Notes: a model not told the origin generated them from the sequence alone. 64,000 nucleotides of DNA from Streptomyces sp. CB02959 (GCF_002803155.1 NZ_NNBP01000024.1:105789-169788), one strand, 5' to 3'. Positions 35,801 through 45,036 are shown, counted from the first letter of the stretch. Numbers and translations: made by a program.

Positions 35801-36376
35801 ATGACATTGGTCTTCATCCGCCACACTGACGCCGAACGCTACGAACTACGCCCCCGAGGCGCAGCAACCGTCCACGTGCTCCGCGGCGTCCCCGACGGCC
35901 GTCTCCTCCCGCAGGGGTACAAGCTGCGCTTCACCCTCGCCGCCAACCCTGCCGGTACCTCGCCACTGGCAGTGATCGCCCGCAAGAACGGCGGTCACCT
36001 GGCCGTGCTCACGCCGGATCACGAGCACTTGGCCGAACTACGCCTGCCACCACGGAAGAAGCGGTGGCGTCCCACATACGAGATCCACCTATCGGACGGC
36101 ATCGTGCTGCGTGGACGGGAAGGGACAGCGCCATCGCTGCTCCTGTGCCTGGTGCTGCTGCCGTTCACCCTGCTGTACATGGTTGCCCTGGCACTCACTG
36201 ACTCCCCCGCCGGCACCACCACTGCCCCCCTGCGGACGGCCTGGAAGCAACCGGGCAAACCCGTCAGCCGGGCGGCCCTGACCGAGTCCGCACGTGGCCG
36301 GTTCCGGGTTGGCGGCGAAGGGCTCGACTACCGGGTCGCCTACGCACAGGCGGTGGCGAAGTACTGGGAGCGCTGA
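35801..36376 (+). CDS. Hypothetical membrane-anchored protein
   Basis: 191 residues from ATG 35801. A strand-rich N-terminal domain (about 1-100; YELRPRGAATVHVLRGVPDG) is followed by one strong hydrophobic span (SLLLCLVLLPFTLLYMVALA near 115-135) and a basic C-terminus ending YRVAYAQAVAKYWER. Unknown family; probably a single-span membrane protein. It is convergent with the regulator at 36408. Confidence 0.65.
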   Translation: MTLVFIRHTDAERYELRPRGAATVHVLRGVPDGRLLPQGYKLRFTLAANPAGTSPLAVIARKNGGHLAVLTPDHEHLAELRLPPRKKRWRPTYEIHLSDGIVLRGREGTAPSLLLCLVLLPFTLLYMVALALTDSPAGTTTAPLRTAWKQPGKPVSRAALTESARGRFRVGGEGLDYRVAYAQAVAKYWER

Positions 36377-36407
36377 CGGGTGCGTCCGGGGGCAAGTGGG
36401 AGGGCTG

Positions 36408-37238
36408 CTATTCGACGAGGGTTTGGGTGCCGATGACGGCGAGGAGTTCGAGGCGTTCGGCGTCCTGGCTGCCGGGCTCGGCCGTGTAGATCATGATGCG
36501 CAGGTCGCTGCCCGCGACGCTGAGCACGTCGCAATCCAGCGTCACGGCACCCACCTGGGGGTGGTCGATGGTCTTGCGGGAGGCTTCGTGCCGGCCTACG
36601 GCTCCGGAGTCCCACAGCTCAGCGAACCGGTCACTGTTCGCGCGCAGTTCTGCGATCAGGTGCCGCAGCGGCTGGTCCGCCGGGTAACGGCGCGCTGCCG
36701 CGCGCGGGTCGGCGACGACTGCGGTCTCCAACGCGCATCGGGACTGAGACGTGTGGCGGACGCGGCCGCCCGAGCTGAGGAAGGCGCGCCAGGCGCCGTT
36801 GCGCTCCCGCCCGTGCCGCTCGCCCATCAGCGCGGTGTACAGGGGGTTGGTCAGCAGCAGCGTCCACGAAGCGTCGGAGACCGCGACGGGCGTCCCGGTC
36901 AGCCTGTCCAGCATCCGGTGCACGCTCGGCGTGATGTACGCGGGCACTGTGCCCTGCCCCGGCGGTACGAGCCCGGCGGCATGGAACAAGTACTCCCGCT
37001 CGCCTGCGGACAGGCGCAGAGCCCGCCCGAGGGCCTCGACGACCTGCTCCGACGGGTTGGTCGCCCGACCCTGCTCCAGGCGGGTCACGTAATCGACCGA
37101 GATCCCCGCCAGCAGGGCCAGCTCCTCACGGCGCAGCCCGGCAGCGCGCCGATGACCACCCACGGGCAGTCCCGCGGCCGCCGGGGAGACCCGGTCGCGC
37201 CAGCGCCGTACCGTGCGCCCGAACTCCGTGCTCGCCAT
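36408..37238 (-). CDS. XRE-type regulator with MmyB-like (MLTR) ligand-binding domain
   Basis: 276 residues from ATG 37238. HTH: RRAAGLRREELALLAGISVD then YVTRLEQGRATNPSEQVVEA at about 30-70, followed by LRLSAGEREYLFHAAG. The C-terminal PAS-like domain (VHRMLDRLTGTPVAVSDASW, NPLYTALMG, and HPQVGAVTLDCDVLSVAG near the end) is typical of the large actinobacterial MmyB/MLTR family. It usually controls an adjacent oxidoreductase gene; here the divergent neighbour has been replaced by an IS21 remnant. Confidence 0.92.
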   Translation of the reverse strand: MASTEFGRTVRRWRDRVSPAAAGLPVGGHRRAAGLRREELALLAGISVDYVTRLEQGRATNPSEQVVEALGRALRLSAGEREYLFHAAGLVPPGQGTVPAYITPSVHRMLDRLTGTPVAVSDASWTLLLTNPLYTALMGERHGRERNGAWRAFLSSGGRVRHTSQSRCALETAVVADPRAAARRYPADQPLRHLIAELRANSDRFAELWDSGAVGRHEASRKTIDHPQVGAVTLDCDVLSVAGSDLRIMIYTAEPGSQDAERLELLAVIGTQTLVE

Positions 37239-37313
37239 GCCACCACTGTGCACCAGCCGCACACGGTCTTCCTGGTACCGACTGTCCCAGGAAGACAGGA
37301 CTCCTGGCTGCCA

Positions 37314-37572
37314 CAACGTCGCCTGGCGGACGGTGCGCAAGGCCCTGGACTCGGCCTGGCCGGAGCCGCGCAATCCGCTGCCGCCGCGGCCGTCGGGGCT
37401 GGATCCGTACAAGGTGGTGATCGACGGGATCCTGAGGGCGGACCTGGACGCGCCGCGCAAGCAGCGGCACACGGTCACCCGGATCTTTCACCGGCCGGTC
37501 GAGGAACACGGCGCGAACGTGTCGTATCCGATGGTCAGGCGGTATGTCGCCGACCGGAAGCCGCAGATCGGG
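37314..37572 (+). pseudogene. IstA fragment of an IS21-family element
   Basis: The frame reads VAWRTVRKALDSAWPEPRNP, then YKVVIDGILRADLDAPRKQR and VSYPMVRRYVADRKPQIG, the N-terminal DNA-binding region of an IS21-type transposase distinct from that at 30192. The catalytic core is absent. Confidence 0.75.
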
Positions 37573-37670
37573 CTCTCACAACATCTGCTCAATCTGCCGC
37601 GTCATCGGCACCAGCCCGGATGCCTCATGGAAAGACCGGGCTGGTGTGTTGAAGCACCACACGTTCGTGA

Positions 37671-37897
37671 TCAGCCGTCGGAGCCAGTCACCAGCAGGTC
37701 GGCGGTGGCGTGGGTGAACTCCAGGAACTGCTGGCCGACTCGGACCGCGGCCGGTGTGCCCGCACCGGTTGTGCCCGTGTCCGGGGTGTTGCTGCCTGCG
37801 CGCAGGGCGAGGAAGACCGCGACGACGCCGGTGCTGAAGGCTGCGGCGAGTGCGGCGGAGCGCAGGCTCCGGTTGAGGCCAGGGGGAGCGTGGACAT
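37671..37897 (-). pseudogene. Membrane-anchored small protein, frameshifted near the start
   Basis: The minus frame ending at 37671 encodes LNRSLRSAALAAAFSTGVVA, then VFLALRAG, TPAAVRVGQQFLEFTHATAD and LLVTGSDG with a stop, a good single-span protein. It has no start codon in frame. ATG 37897 is in another frame (MSTLP), and adding one base to the C-run near 37882-37886 would join them into a 75-residue protein. It follows the kinase gene by about 80 bases in the same direction and would be the third gene of that operon. Confidence 0.6.
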
Positions 37898-37979
37898 GGG
37901 TCCACCGTGCCCGGTGTTTGATGAGATGAAGACGAGGGGGCCTGGCCGCGGGAAGTGGGCCTGGCCTGACCGGGCCGTG

Positions 37980-39230
37980 TCAGCCGCCCGTGTGCTGGGG
38001 CAGGAGCAGCTCGGCCAGTAGGCCGCCGCCATGTGCCGGGGAGAGCTGGGCGGTGCCGCCGTGGAGTTCGGCGACCCAGCGGACGATGGCAAGGCCCGTG
38101 CCGGTCCCGGTGCTCGCGGCTCCGGTGACGTGGCGTTCGAATACGCGTGTGCGGTCTTTGGACGGTACGCCGGGGCCGTGGTCTCGCACCGCCACCCGGC
38201 CGGTGGTGACGGTCACCTCGACCGGAGTGCCGCCGCCGTGCCGCAGTGCGTTCTCCACGAGGTTGCGGACCGCTTGGGCGAGGAGTTCGGGGTCGCCGCC
38301 TACGATGGCGGCCTCGGTGGTGACCGTGACGCCGGTGCGGTCCGGCAGTTCCTCAACGGTCTGTTCGACCAGCTGGTCGAGCCGCAGCGGGGTGAGTTCG
38401 ACATCCTGGGTACCGGCCTCGACCCGGGCCCGGGCCAGCAGCCCGGTGACCAGCCGGCCCAGCCGGTCGATGAGCCGGACCGCCTCGTCCAGGGCGATGG
38501 GGGCGCGGGCGGGCGAGGTCCTGCCGCTTTCGACCGCCAGGCGCAGGGTGGCCAGCGGCGTGCGCAGTTCGTGGGCGGCCTCGGCGAGGAACTGCTCTTG
38601 TTGTTCGAGTCCGCGTAGCGCGGGGCGCATCGCCCGTCCGGACAGGAGGTGTCCCACTGCGGCGGCGGCCAGCACCAGGGCCGTGCAGCCCACGGCCAGC
38701 CAGCGAATCAGCCGGTTGTGGGCGGTCCGGCTCTGGGCGGGGTCGGCGCCGACCAGCACGGCTGCGCCGATGGTGTCGTCGTCCCAGACGGGGGCGGCGG
38801 CCCACTGGATTTCTCGGCCGTCGACCTCGGCACCGACCAGAACGGTCTCCTGGTCGTGTCGGACCTGCTGCCAGATCTCGTCGAGCGCTTCCCGGTCGGG
38901 CAGAGCGGTCGGGGAGGTGCGTGCGGAGCGGATCCGCAGCGGGGAGTGTCCGGATGCTTGCAGGACGCCGAGCCGTTCGGCGCTGCGGGCCAGGTCGTCG
39001 TCTCGCAGCGCCTGCAGGTGCAGGGTGCCGCCGTCGTAGTACACGGTGCGGGCGAGGCCGTCGGCCCGGTGGCTGACGTCGTTGTCGAGATCGTTCGTCC
39101 GGGAGCGGCCGTCGGTGCGAACGGCCAGGACGGCGAGGACCAGCAGGCAGGCGGCGGTGGTCGCGGCGAAGAGCAGGGTCATCGCCCACCGGACGCGGTG
39201 CAGGCGCGCGAGGGCGGGAGGGGGCGGCAT
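37980..39230 (-). CDS. Two-component sensor histidine kinase
   Basis: 416 residues from ATG 39230. TM1 near 17-37 (TLLFAATTAACLLVLAVLAV), extracellular domain of about 120 residues, TM2 near 170-190 (WLAVGCTALVLAAAAVGHLL), HAMP-like linker, H-box FLAEAAHELRTPLATLRLAV, N-box AVRNLVENALRHGG, G1 RDHGPGVP, G2 GTGTGLAIV. A complete orthodox kinase. Its start overlaps the stop of the response regulator gene by one base. Confidence 0.95.
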   Translation of the reverse strand: MPPPPALARLHRVRWAMTLLFAATTAACLLVLAVLAVRTDGRSRTNDLDNDVSHRADGLARTVYYDGGTLHLQALRDDDLARSAERLGVLQASGHSPLRIRSARTSPTALPDREALDEIWQQVRHDQETVLVGAEVDGREIQWAAAPVWDDDTIGAAVLVGADPAQSRTAHNRLIRWLAVGCTALVLAAAAVGHLLSGRAMRPALRGLEQQEQFLAEAAHELRTPLATLRLAVESGRTSPARAPIALDEAVRLIDRLGRLVTGLLARARVEAGTQDVELTPLRLDQLVEQTVEELPDRTGVTVTTEAAIVGGDPELLAQAVRNLVENALRHGGGTPVEVTVTTGRVAVRDHGPGVPSKDRTRVFERHVTGAASTGTGTGLAIVRWVAELHGGTAQLSPAHGGGLLAELLLPQHTGG

Positions 39231-39904
39231 CACACGTCCGCGGCCGGGTCGGCGATCCGGTACCCGGCGCCGCGCACGGTGGAGATGAGTTCGGGCGGGC
39301 CCAGTTTGCGGCGCAGTTGGCCTATGAGGACGTCGACCACGTTGGAGAGTGGTTCGTTCTGCTCGTCCCAGCAGCGTTCGATGAGTTCGGTGCGGGTGAC
39401 CACCTCGCCCGCGCGCAGCATCAGGACCTCCAGGACCGCGAACTCCTTCGCGGTGAGGGTGAGCAGGACACCGTCTCGTCGTACCCGGCGCCGTGGCAGG
39501 TCGAGCTCCAGGCTGCCGACGCGCAGCTCGGGCAGCCGCGCGGGCTGACCGCGGCGGCACAGGGTGCGGACCCGGGCGCCGAGCTCGGCAAGGGCGAAGG
39601 GCTTGACGAGGTAGTCGTCGGCGCCGTGCTCGAAGCCGGCCACCCGGTCGCTGACCGCGTCCAGGGCGGTGAGCAGGAGGACGGGGAGGGGGGAGCCGGC
39701 CTTGCGCTGGGCGGCGAGGAGGGTGAGCGCGTCCCCGTCGGGCAGGGTGCGATCCGCGACCAGGCAGTCGTAGGTGTTGACCGCGAGCTTGAAGTCGGCG
39801 TCGGCGAGATCGGTGGCGAAGTCGACGGCGAAGCCTGCCTCACGCAGACCGCTGGTGATCACAGCGCCGAGTTCGGGATCGTCCTCAAGGACAAGTACAC
39901 GCAT
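39230..39904 (-). CDS. OmpR-family response regulator
   Basis: 224 residues. Receiver: VLVLEDDPELG with the acidic pair at 8-9, phosphoacceptor Asp in CLVADRTLPDGDAL near 51, Thr in VLLLTALDA, Lys in DDYLVKPFAL. Winged helix: LTLTAKEFAVLEVLMLRAGE, VDVLIGQLRRKLG and ISTVRGAGYRI. It pairs with the kinase. The divergent secreted hydrolase gene at 40088 is a natural target; that is inference. Confidence 0.95.
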   Translation of the reverse strand: MRVLVLEDDPELGAVITSGLREAGFAVDFATDLADADFKLAVNTYDCLVADRTLPDGDALTLLAAQRKAGSPLPVLLLTALDAVSDRVAGFEHGADDYLVKPFALAELGARVRTLCRRGQPARLPELRVGSLELDLPRRRVRRDGVLLTLTAKEFAVLEVLMLRAGEVVTRTELIERCWDEQNEPLSNVVDVLIGQLRRKLGPPELISTVRGAGYRIADPAADV

Positions 39905-40087
39905 GACGGCGGAGCCTACTGGCTCGAAAAGACCACGAACGCGGGGGCAGCGGCGATGGCGGTGTCATGCGCGACTGTCGGCACCGCTCGTGGCGTCGCC
40001 CTGCCGTGAGCCAGGGCGTATGCGGATGGGCCGGAGCGGCGAGGCTTCCTCACGATCTCCTCATGAACCCGCTGGCAATGTGCGGGC

Positions 40088-42043
40088 ATGGCAAAAATAC
40101 GTACCGGCGTCATCGGCGTCACTGCCGGGGGCTTGGCAGCCACCACCCTGGCTGTCTACTGCATCCAGTCCGCTCCGGGGGCGGACGCCCTGGTGGCGGG
40201 GCCACCGCATGCCGTGGTGCGCGTCGACCAGGTCGGCTACGCGCCCGGCGAGGCCAAGCAGGCGTACCTTATGTCCGTCGAACCCGTCTCGGACGCGTCC
40301 TTCCAGGTGCGCGACGCCGATGGCAACGAGGTACTGAGCGGCAGGGTCGGGGCCTCCACCGGAGGGTGGAACAACACCTACAAGGCCGTTCAGACGCTGG
40401 ACCTGTCCCGTCTGACCGAACCCGGCGACTACCGGGTGGAGGTCTCCGGCCCGGTCACCGCGGAATCCCCGACGTTCCACATCGCACCCGCCGGCGAACT
40501 GTTCGGCAAACTCATCCAGGACAACGTCCGCTTCTTCCAGGCCCAGCGCGACGGAGCCGACGTCGTCCCCACCGCACTGCAGCGCAAGCCCTCCCACCTG
40601 GCGGACCGCCAGGCCACCGTCTACGACACCCCCGCCTACGACGCGGACGAGAGGGTCCTGACCGCACCCCTCAAGCCGGTCGGCGGTCCGATCGACGTCT
40701 CCGGCGGCTGGAACGACGCCGGAGACTTTCTCAAGTTCACCCACACCGCCTCCTACTCCACCGCCAGTCTCCTGTTCGCGCAGCGGACCACACCCGCCGG
40801 CGGCAAGGAGCTGGCCACCGAGGCGCGCCACGGACTGGACTGGCTCGACAAGATGTGGGACGACGAGTCCCGCACCCTCTACGTCCAGGTCGGCCTCGGC
40901 AAGGGCGACACGGATGACGGCAGCGGCAAGATCCGCTCCGATCACGACGACTGGCGCCTGCCCGAGGCCGACGACGCCCTGGAGGTCGAGCCCGGCGACC
41001 CGAACTACCTGATCAAGCACCGGCCGGTCTTCCGCGCAGCACCCCCCGGACAACCGATCAGCCCCAACCTCGCCGGGCGCGTCGCCGCCACCTTCGCCCT
41101 GGCCGCTCAGCTCGATGCGGCCGACAACCCCGAGCGGGCGCACCAGGAACTGGAGAAGGCCGCCCACATCTACGCCCTCGCCGACACCACCCCCGGCGAC
41201 CAGCTGGTCACCGCCTTCCCGCACGGCTTCTACCCGGAGGCGTCCTGGCAGGACGACATGGAATTCGGCGCCACCGAGATGGCCCTCGCGGGGAAGGCCC
41301 TCGACGACAGCCGAACCGCCGACTGGACCGGGCAGGCCGGCCACTGGGCCAAGCAGTACCTGGCCTCGGACACCCTGGGCACCCTCGGGCTCGGCGATGT
41401 CAGCGCACTGGCGCACGCCGACCTCGCCGAACTCCTCGACGCCGACGCCCCGGGGACCGAGGTGACCCGCGGCCAGCTCGCCGACGATCTCAAGCGGCAG
41501 CTCGACGACGGCAGTTCCCGTGCGGCCCGCGACCCCTTCCGGGCCGGAGCCGTCTACACCGACTTCGACTCCGTGCCCCATGCCTTCGGCCTGGCCGCCA
41601 CCGCCCAGCTGTATCACCGTGTGACCGGGGACTCCCACTACGACGCCTTCGCCACCCAGCAGCGCAACTGGACCCTGGGCGCCAACGCATGGGGCTCCTC
41701 CTTCGTCATCGGTGCCGGGACCACCTTCCCGCACTGCCCCGAACACCAGCCGGCCAACCTCGCCGGCGCTCTCGACGGCGACGGCGACATCCTCCGCGGT
41801 GGCGTCGTCAACGGCCCCAACGCGGCAGAAAAGCTCAAGGACCTCAACTCCTTCCCCACCATGCGAAAGTGCCCGACCGCACAGGGCAATCCCTTCGCCG
41901 CCTTCGACGGCCACGGCGGCGGCTTCATGGACCACGTGGGCGCCTGGCAGACGGTCGAATCGGCCGACGACTTCACCGCCACAGCCCTGCTCTCCTTCAC
42001 CCTCTCCGCCGCCCCACAGAGCGCCGAGACCGACCCCAGCTGA
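40088..42043 (+). CDS. Secreted family 9 glycoside hydrolase
   Basis: 651 residues. N-terminal signal or lipoprotein-like segment to about residue 33 (GVTAGGLAATTLAVYCIQSA), then a CelD-type Ig-like domain (42-135; VRVDQVGYAPGEAKQAYLMS). The GH9 alpha-barrel has the catalytic base motif GGWNDAGDFLKF (Asp 210 and 213) and the acid in DHVGAWQTVESADDF (Glu 624). Also seen: ANAWGSSFVIGAGTTFPHCP. GH9 enzymes are mainly endoglucanases; the acidic inserts leave the exact glycan open. No carbohydrate-binding module. Divergent from the two-component operon. Confidence 0.92.
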   Translation: MAKIRTGVIGVTAGGLAATTLAVYCIQSAPGADALVAGPPHAVVRVDQVGYAPGEAKQAYLMSVEPVSDASFQVRDADGNEVLSGRVGASTGGWNNTYKAVQTLDLSRLTEPGDYRVEVSGPVTAESPTFHIAPAGELFGKLIQDNVRFFQAQRDGADVVPTALQRKPSHLADRQATVYDTPAYDADERVLTAPLKPVGGPIDVSGGWNDAGDFLKFTHTASYSTASLLFAQRTTPAGGKELATEARHGLDWLDKMWDDESRTLYVQVGLGKGDTDDGSGKIRSDHDDWRLPEADDALEVEPGDPNYLIKHRPVFRAAPPGQPISPNLAGRVAATFALAAQLDAADNPERAHQELEKAAHIYALADTTPGDQLVTAFPHGFYPEASWQDDMEFGATEMALAGKALDDSRTADWTGQAGHWAKQYLASDTLGTLGLGDVSALAHADLAELLDADAPGTEVTRGQLADDLKRQLDDGSSRAARDPFRAGAVYTDFDSVPHAFGLAATAQLYHRVTGDSHYDAFATQQRNWTLGANAWGSSFVIGAGTTFPHCPEHQPANLAGALDGDGDILRGGVVNGPNAAEKLKDLNSFPTMRKCPTAQGNPFAAFDGHGGGFMDHVGAWQTVESADDFTATALLSFTLSAAPQSAETDPS

Positions 42044-42159
42044 CGTCACAACGGCACACAAGGGCACCACTCCGCTCATCACGGCATCGCCGCTGACAGC
42101 GGGTCTGCCGGTCGGCCGAGTCGTCCCTTCGTTGGCGGCCCGCCCCACGCAAAGCACGT

Positions 42160-42197
42160 CGCGATGGCCACCCCGGACCGCGGGGACGGCCATCGCG
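42160..42197. terminator. Hairpin downstream of the GH9 gene
   Basis: CGCGATGGCC (42160-42169) pairs with GGCCATCGCG (42188-42197), with an inner CCCC/GGGG pairing. It lies about 120 bases after the GH9 stop. Confidence 0.7.
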
Positions 42198-42235
42198 CCG
42201 TCGGATGGTGTCCCGACGGCGCAGCCTGCGCACGG

Positions 42236-42445
42236 TCAGCCCCTGGCCTCGGCAAGCCGGCCCACCTCCCAGGTTGCAGAAGTGGTCATGGACGCTTGGT
42301 GGAGGATCGCGTTCACGATCCCCCGCATCTCGTACTCGCTCTCGTGCCCGCTGACCGAAGGGTGCTCCGCCTTCCCTGCGGTGATGGCCGACCGGATCAA
42401 CTCCCAGGCAGCATCCGACAGGACACTCGGGTAAGCAGGACGTCC
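42236..42445 (-). pseudogene. N-terminal IS5-family transposase remnant
   Basis: The frame carries YPSVLSDAAWELIRSAITAG, then HPSVSGHESEYEMRGIVNAI, the conserved start of IS5-type transposases. It then degenerates (HQASMTTSATWE), and the catalytic region is missing. Confidence 0.8.
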
Positions 42446-42954
42446 CCCAGCACGCCGCAGCGGCAGTGCACCGCAGGCCCGGAACCGGACAACCTGCCTC
42501 CAAGCACTACGAGAACCGCCCACGACTCGCAGAACACCCGCTGAGGGTCCCGTCGTCAACGCTTGGTGGTGCGGCACGCGAACGAGTGGAATAGGGCTCA
42601 CGTCTCTGTGCCCTGGGCAGGGGCGGCATGACACTGCCATATGCGTTCACCCTTGCCGCAGTCAGATGCCGCCCTTGAGCCAAGCGCAGTGACGGCTCCC
42701 GGCCTTGCCGACGACGGGGCGACCCGCTCTATCGGAATGGTGGCCCCTTCGCGTTCCGCTGGCGATGTGACAGAAGCTGCCGGCGAAGCAACTGTCCGAA
42801 GGGAGTTGCCCAGGGAAGTCAGGTCTCGGACACCCCCTTCTGGGGCGACGTACATCGCACCACTGGACGCGCGGGCCGTCCTACACGCCTGCACGGCACC
42901 CGGTCATGTGAATCCCCCTCGTTCGTCGAACTACGGCGCTCGGGCCCCCATGAC

Positions 42955-43231
42955 TGACACCACCGCCTCACCAACGGTGGCCGCGGAACCCGCATCGAGA
43001 TCGGTCCCGCCGACCAGTCGCAGGTCGACCCCCGCCACCGTCGCGACGCGCAGACGCGTTCCATCAACATCCGCGCCTGATCTGGGACCGGGCCGTCGAC
43101 GCCTGGATCGCCCATGACGCCCGAGAACTCGAAGAGATCTGGGACGAGACCATCCAGGCGGCCTCGGCGCCGACTGGGACACCTACACCTACACCTACAC
43201 CTACGTCTACTGCGTCTGCTGGGCCGCCTAA
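42955..43231 (+). pseudogene. Degenerate second copy of the tpg-like gene
   Basis: DNA from about 42963 to 43240 aligns by eye to 29645-29911 of the tpg-like gene, including the shared post-stop bases ACCACGTGTG. Compared with the intact gene it has a one-base deletion near 43076 (giving an early TGA), another near 43160, and a 12-base expansion of CTACAC repeats at 43180-43210. The 5' two thirds, including the HTH, are missing. Confidence 0.85.
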
Positions 43232-43237
43232 CCACGT

Positions 43238-43444
43238 GTGCAGGGCCGACTGGACTCCGACCTAGCGGAGGGCGACGCGGAGAGACAGACCTGGCTGGCC
43301 GAAACCTACACGGACGGCACCGTCCGCTACCGCAACGAAGCCACCCATCTCTGTCTGCTGGCCCCCGATGCCGACCGCGGCATCGTCCGCCTCGCCTCCT
43401 GCGACGACATCGCGGCTGAGCGCTGGAAGGTGGTGAAGCCCTGA
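43238..43444 (+). CDS. Short C-terminal domain-like protein
   Basis: 68 residues from GTG 43238. The tail TDGTVRYRNEATHLCLLAPD then IVRLASCDDIAAERWKVVKP resembles one lobe of a ricin-type beta-trefoil ('L...C....A..W.V'). No signal peptide, so probably the 3' fragment of a longer secreted lectin-like gene cut at the junction with the tpg remnant. Confidence 0.45.
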   Translation: MQGRLDSDLAEGDAERQTWLAETYTDGTVRYRNEATHLCLLAPDADRGIVRLASCDDIAAERWKVVKP

Positions 43445-43448
43445 GTCC

Positions 43449-43870
43449 TTGAAGCGCACCGGGCCGCCCGGTTTGCCGGAGGGGCTGTTCGCGGACTGCT
43501 CGGAGAAGCTGGCGGGCGCGGGCGATCAAGATGTACCCCTCGGACCTGCGGGACGCGGCCGAGGACGTGCGGACCACGCTGCTGGCCGCGCTGTGCGCGT
43601 CCTGTCAGGCCGAGATCACAGATGCCCTGGTGGAACTGCTGGTCGCACTGGTCCACAAGATCAACGCCCGTGCCGAGCGGAGGGTGGAACGGCAGCTGAC
43701 GGCGGAGCTGAAGACGGTGAGAGGCAAGGAGGGCATCCTCTTCCGCCTCGCTGGTGCGGCGGTGGGCCGGCCGGAGGGGACCGTACGCGTGGTGAGAAGA
43801 CGCTGCGCGACCTGGCCGCGGAGGCGAAGGCGAACGAGAAGGTGTTCAAGGCTTGCGGCGCTCGGTTGAG
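43449..43870 (+). pseudogene. Tn3-family transposase fragment, frameshifted
   Basis: One frame carries DALVELLVALVHKINARAER, then RQLTAELKTVRGKEGILFRL and AGAAVGRPEGTVR. The next frame continues GEKTLRDLAAEAKANEKVFK. This is the N-terminal region of a Streptomyces Tn3-type transposase, broken by a frameshift near 43790 and cut at both ends. Confidence 0.7.
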
Positions 43871-43882
43871 GGGAAGCGCACC

Positions 43883-44113
43883 TCATCCGCCGCTGGGCGG
43901 TTGCCGGTTGGCGTAGTAGTAGAGGGCAAGGTCGTCCGGGTGGTGGACGCGTTCCTCGGCGCCGCCGATCTCCTTGAGGATGAGGTGGGTCTTGTCGAGC
44001 GGATGCTGGGTGATGAGCCAGGGATTGTTGTCGCTCTCCTGCCAGACCCTGGCCCACACCTCGTCTCCGACGCGGACTTCGCCGCCGTCCTTTGTGCGGA
44101 ATTGCGATGCCAT
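43883..44113 (-). CDS. Small conserved-looking protein
   Basis: 76 residues from ATG 44113. Strand-rich: FRTKDGGEVRVGDEVWARVW, LITQHPLDKTHLILKEIGGA, and the end DDLALYYYANRQPP. It looks like a small SH3-like or barrel protein; family unknown. Confidence 0.55.
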   Translation of the reverse strand: MASQFRTKDGGEVRVGDEVWARVWQESDNNPWLITQHPLDKTHLILKEIGGAEERVHHPDDLALYYYANRQPPSGG

Positions 44114-44223
44114 GGACCGTACATACCCGCATTCCACGCACCCGGACCGCCGGGCGGGGACCAGTCCGCGGTCGGGGTTCGTCAGGCGCGCGTCCTCCTC
44201 GCTATTGCTCTCCCCATCGCGCT

Positions 44224-44802
44224 TCAGCTCGCCCAGCCGGGCGTGCAGCTGCTGGCCGCGGTGCGGCGGGCGTCCTCGAAGGCGGACGAGCCGGGATGAC
44301 AGGTGGCGTCCAGGCCGGCGGAGACGGCATCGGTGCGGCGGGGGTGGACGTCGATCTGCGCGAAGTCCCAGCCCAGCTCCCGCACCAGCTCCATGGTGGG
44401 GCGGGTATCGCCAGCGACCCGGCCCAGGGCCGCCCACGCCTTCACGTCGCCCGACCAGCGCTCGTGGGCGGCCTGTTTCATGGTGCCGGCGGCGTTGGCG
44501 ATCTGCTCCTAGGTGGTGCCGCGCTCCCGCTCCGCGGTCACCGCGCGCCCCACCAGCTCCCGGGCCCTGTGCCTTACATCGAGCGCCTGGCGGAGCAGGT
44601 CCCCGGGCCGGGCGTCGGAATCCGTGGCCATGGCGTCATGGGCCCTGCGTGCGAGGAGATAGGCGGTCCGGGCGAGGGCGACGCGGGATTCGTCGCGGGG
44701 CGCCACCGCGGCCACCGGCTCGTGCCGACAACGGCTACCAGGGTTCGGCTTCGCTGCCTTCGAAGTTGGCGAGAAGCCGTTGTCCTCCATGATCCTGTTC
44801 AT
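44224..44802 (-). pseudogene. Helical protein interrupted by an in-frame TAG
   Basis: One minus frame from ATG 44802 to 44224 (192 codons) is intact except for TAG at 44509-44511. The break lies in ERERGTT-stop-EQIANAAGT; a tryptophan (TGG) would give 'GTTWEQIA', a very common helix-turn-helix start, so a single G-to-A change explains it. Both halves are good protein (YLLARRAHDAMATDSDARPG before, RPTMELVRELGWDFAQIDVH after). Probably a former DNA-binding protein. Restart at ATG 44481 is possible. Confidence 0.7.
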
Positions 44803-44814
44803 AGGATCAGCCTC

Positions 44815-45036
44815 ATGGATGAGCAGAACAGCAGTGGTGATGGACGAAACCGCGGCACGGCCGGACGTGTCGTGCTGGCTGCGATCTGTGCGTTGCTGGT
44901 CATGGGACTGCTCTGGGGGGTTGGGTGGAAGCTGGGGTGGTGGAACCCCGGTTTCGGCATGCTGTCGGCGAAGTTAGCGGCCGCAGCGGCCGTTGGACTT
45001 GTTTCCCTGGTCGCCTGGGTTGCAAAGCGGCGCTGA
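44815..45036 (+). CDS. Small two-span membrane protein
   Basis: 73 residues from ATG 44815. Polar N-terminus (DEQNSSGDGRNRGT), spans VVLAAICALLVMGLLWGVGW and LAAAAAVGLVSLVAWV, basic end KRR. Divergent from the broken 44802 gene. No family. Confidence 0.55.
   Translation: MDEQNSSGDGRNRGTAGRVVLAAICALLVMGLLWGVGWKLGWWNPGFGMLSAKLAAAAAVGLVSLVAWVAKRR

Noticed and set aside
40061..42193. 710-codon minus-strand frame opposite the GH9 gene
   Set aside because: Antisense shadow; GH9 catalytic motifs are on the plus strand.
42598..43117. Opposing frames of about 100-160 codons upstream of the tpg relic
   Set aside because: Neither has domain character or a ribosome site; the plus frame also runs over the relic in the wrong frame.
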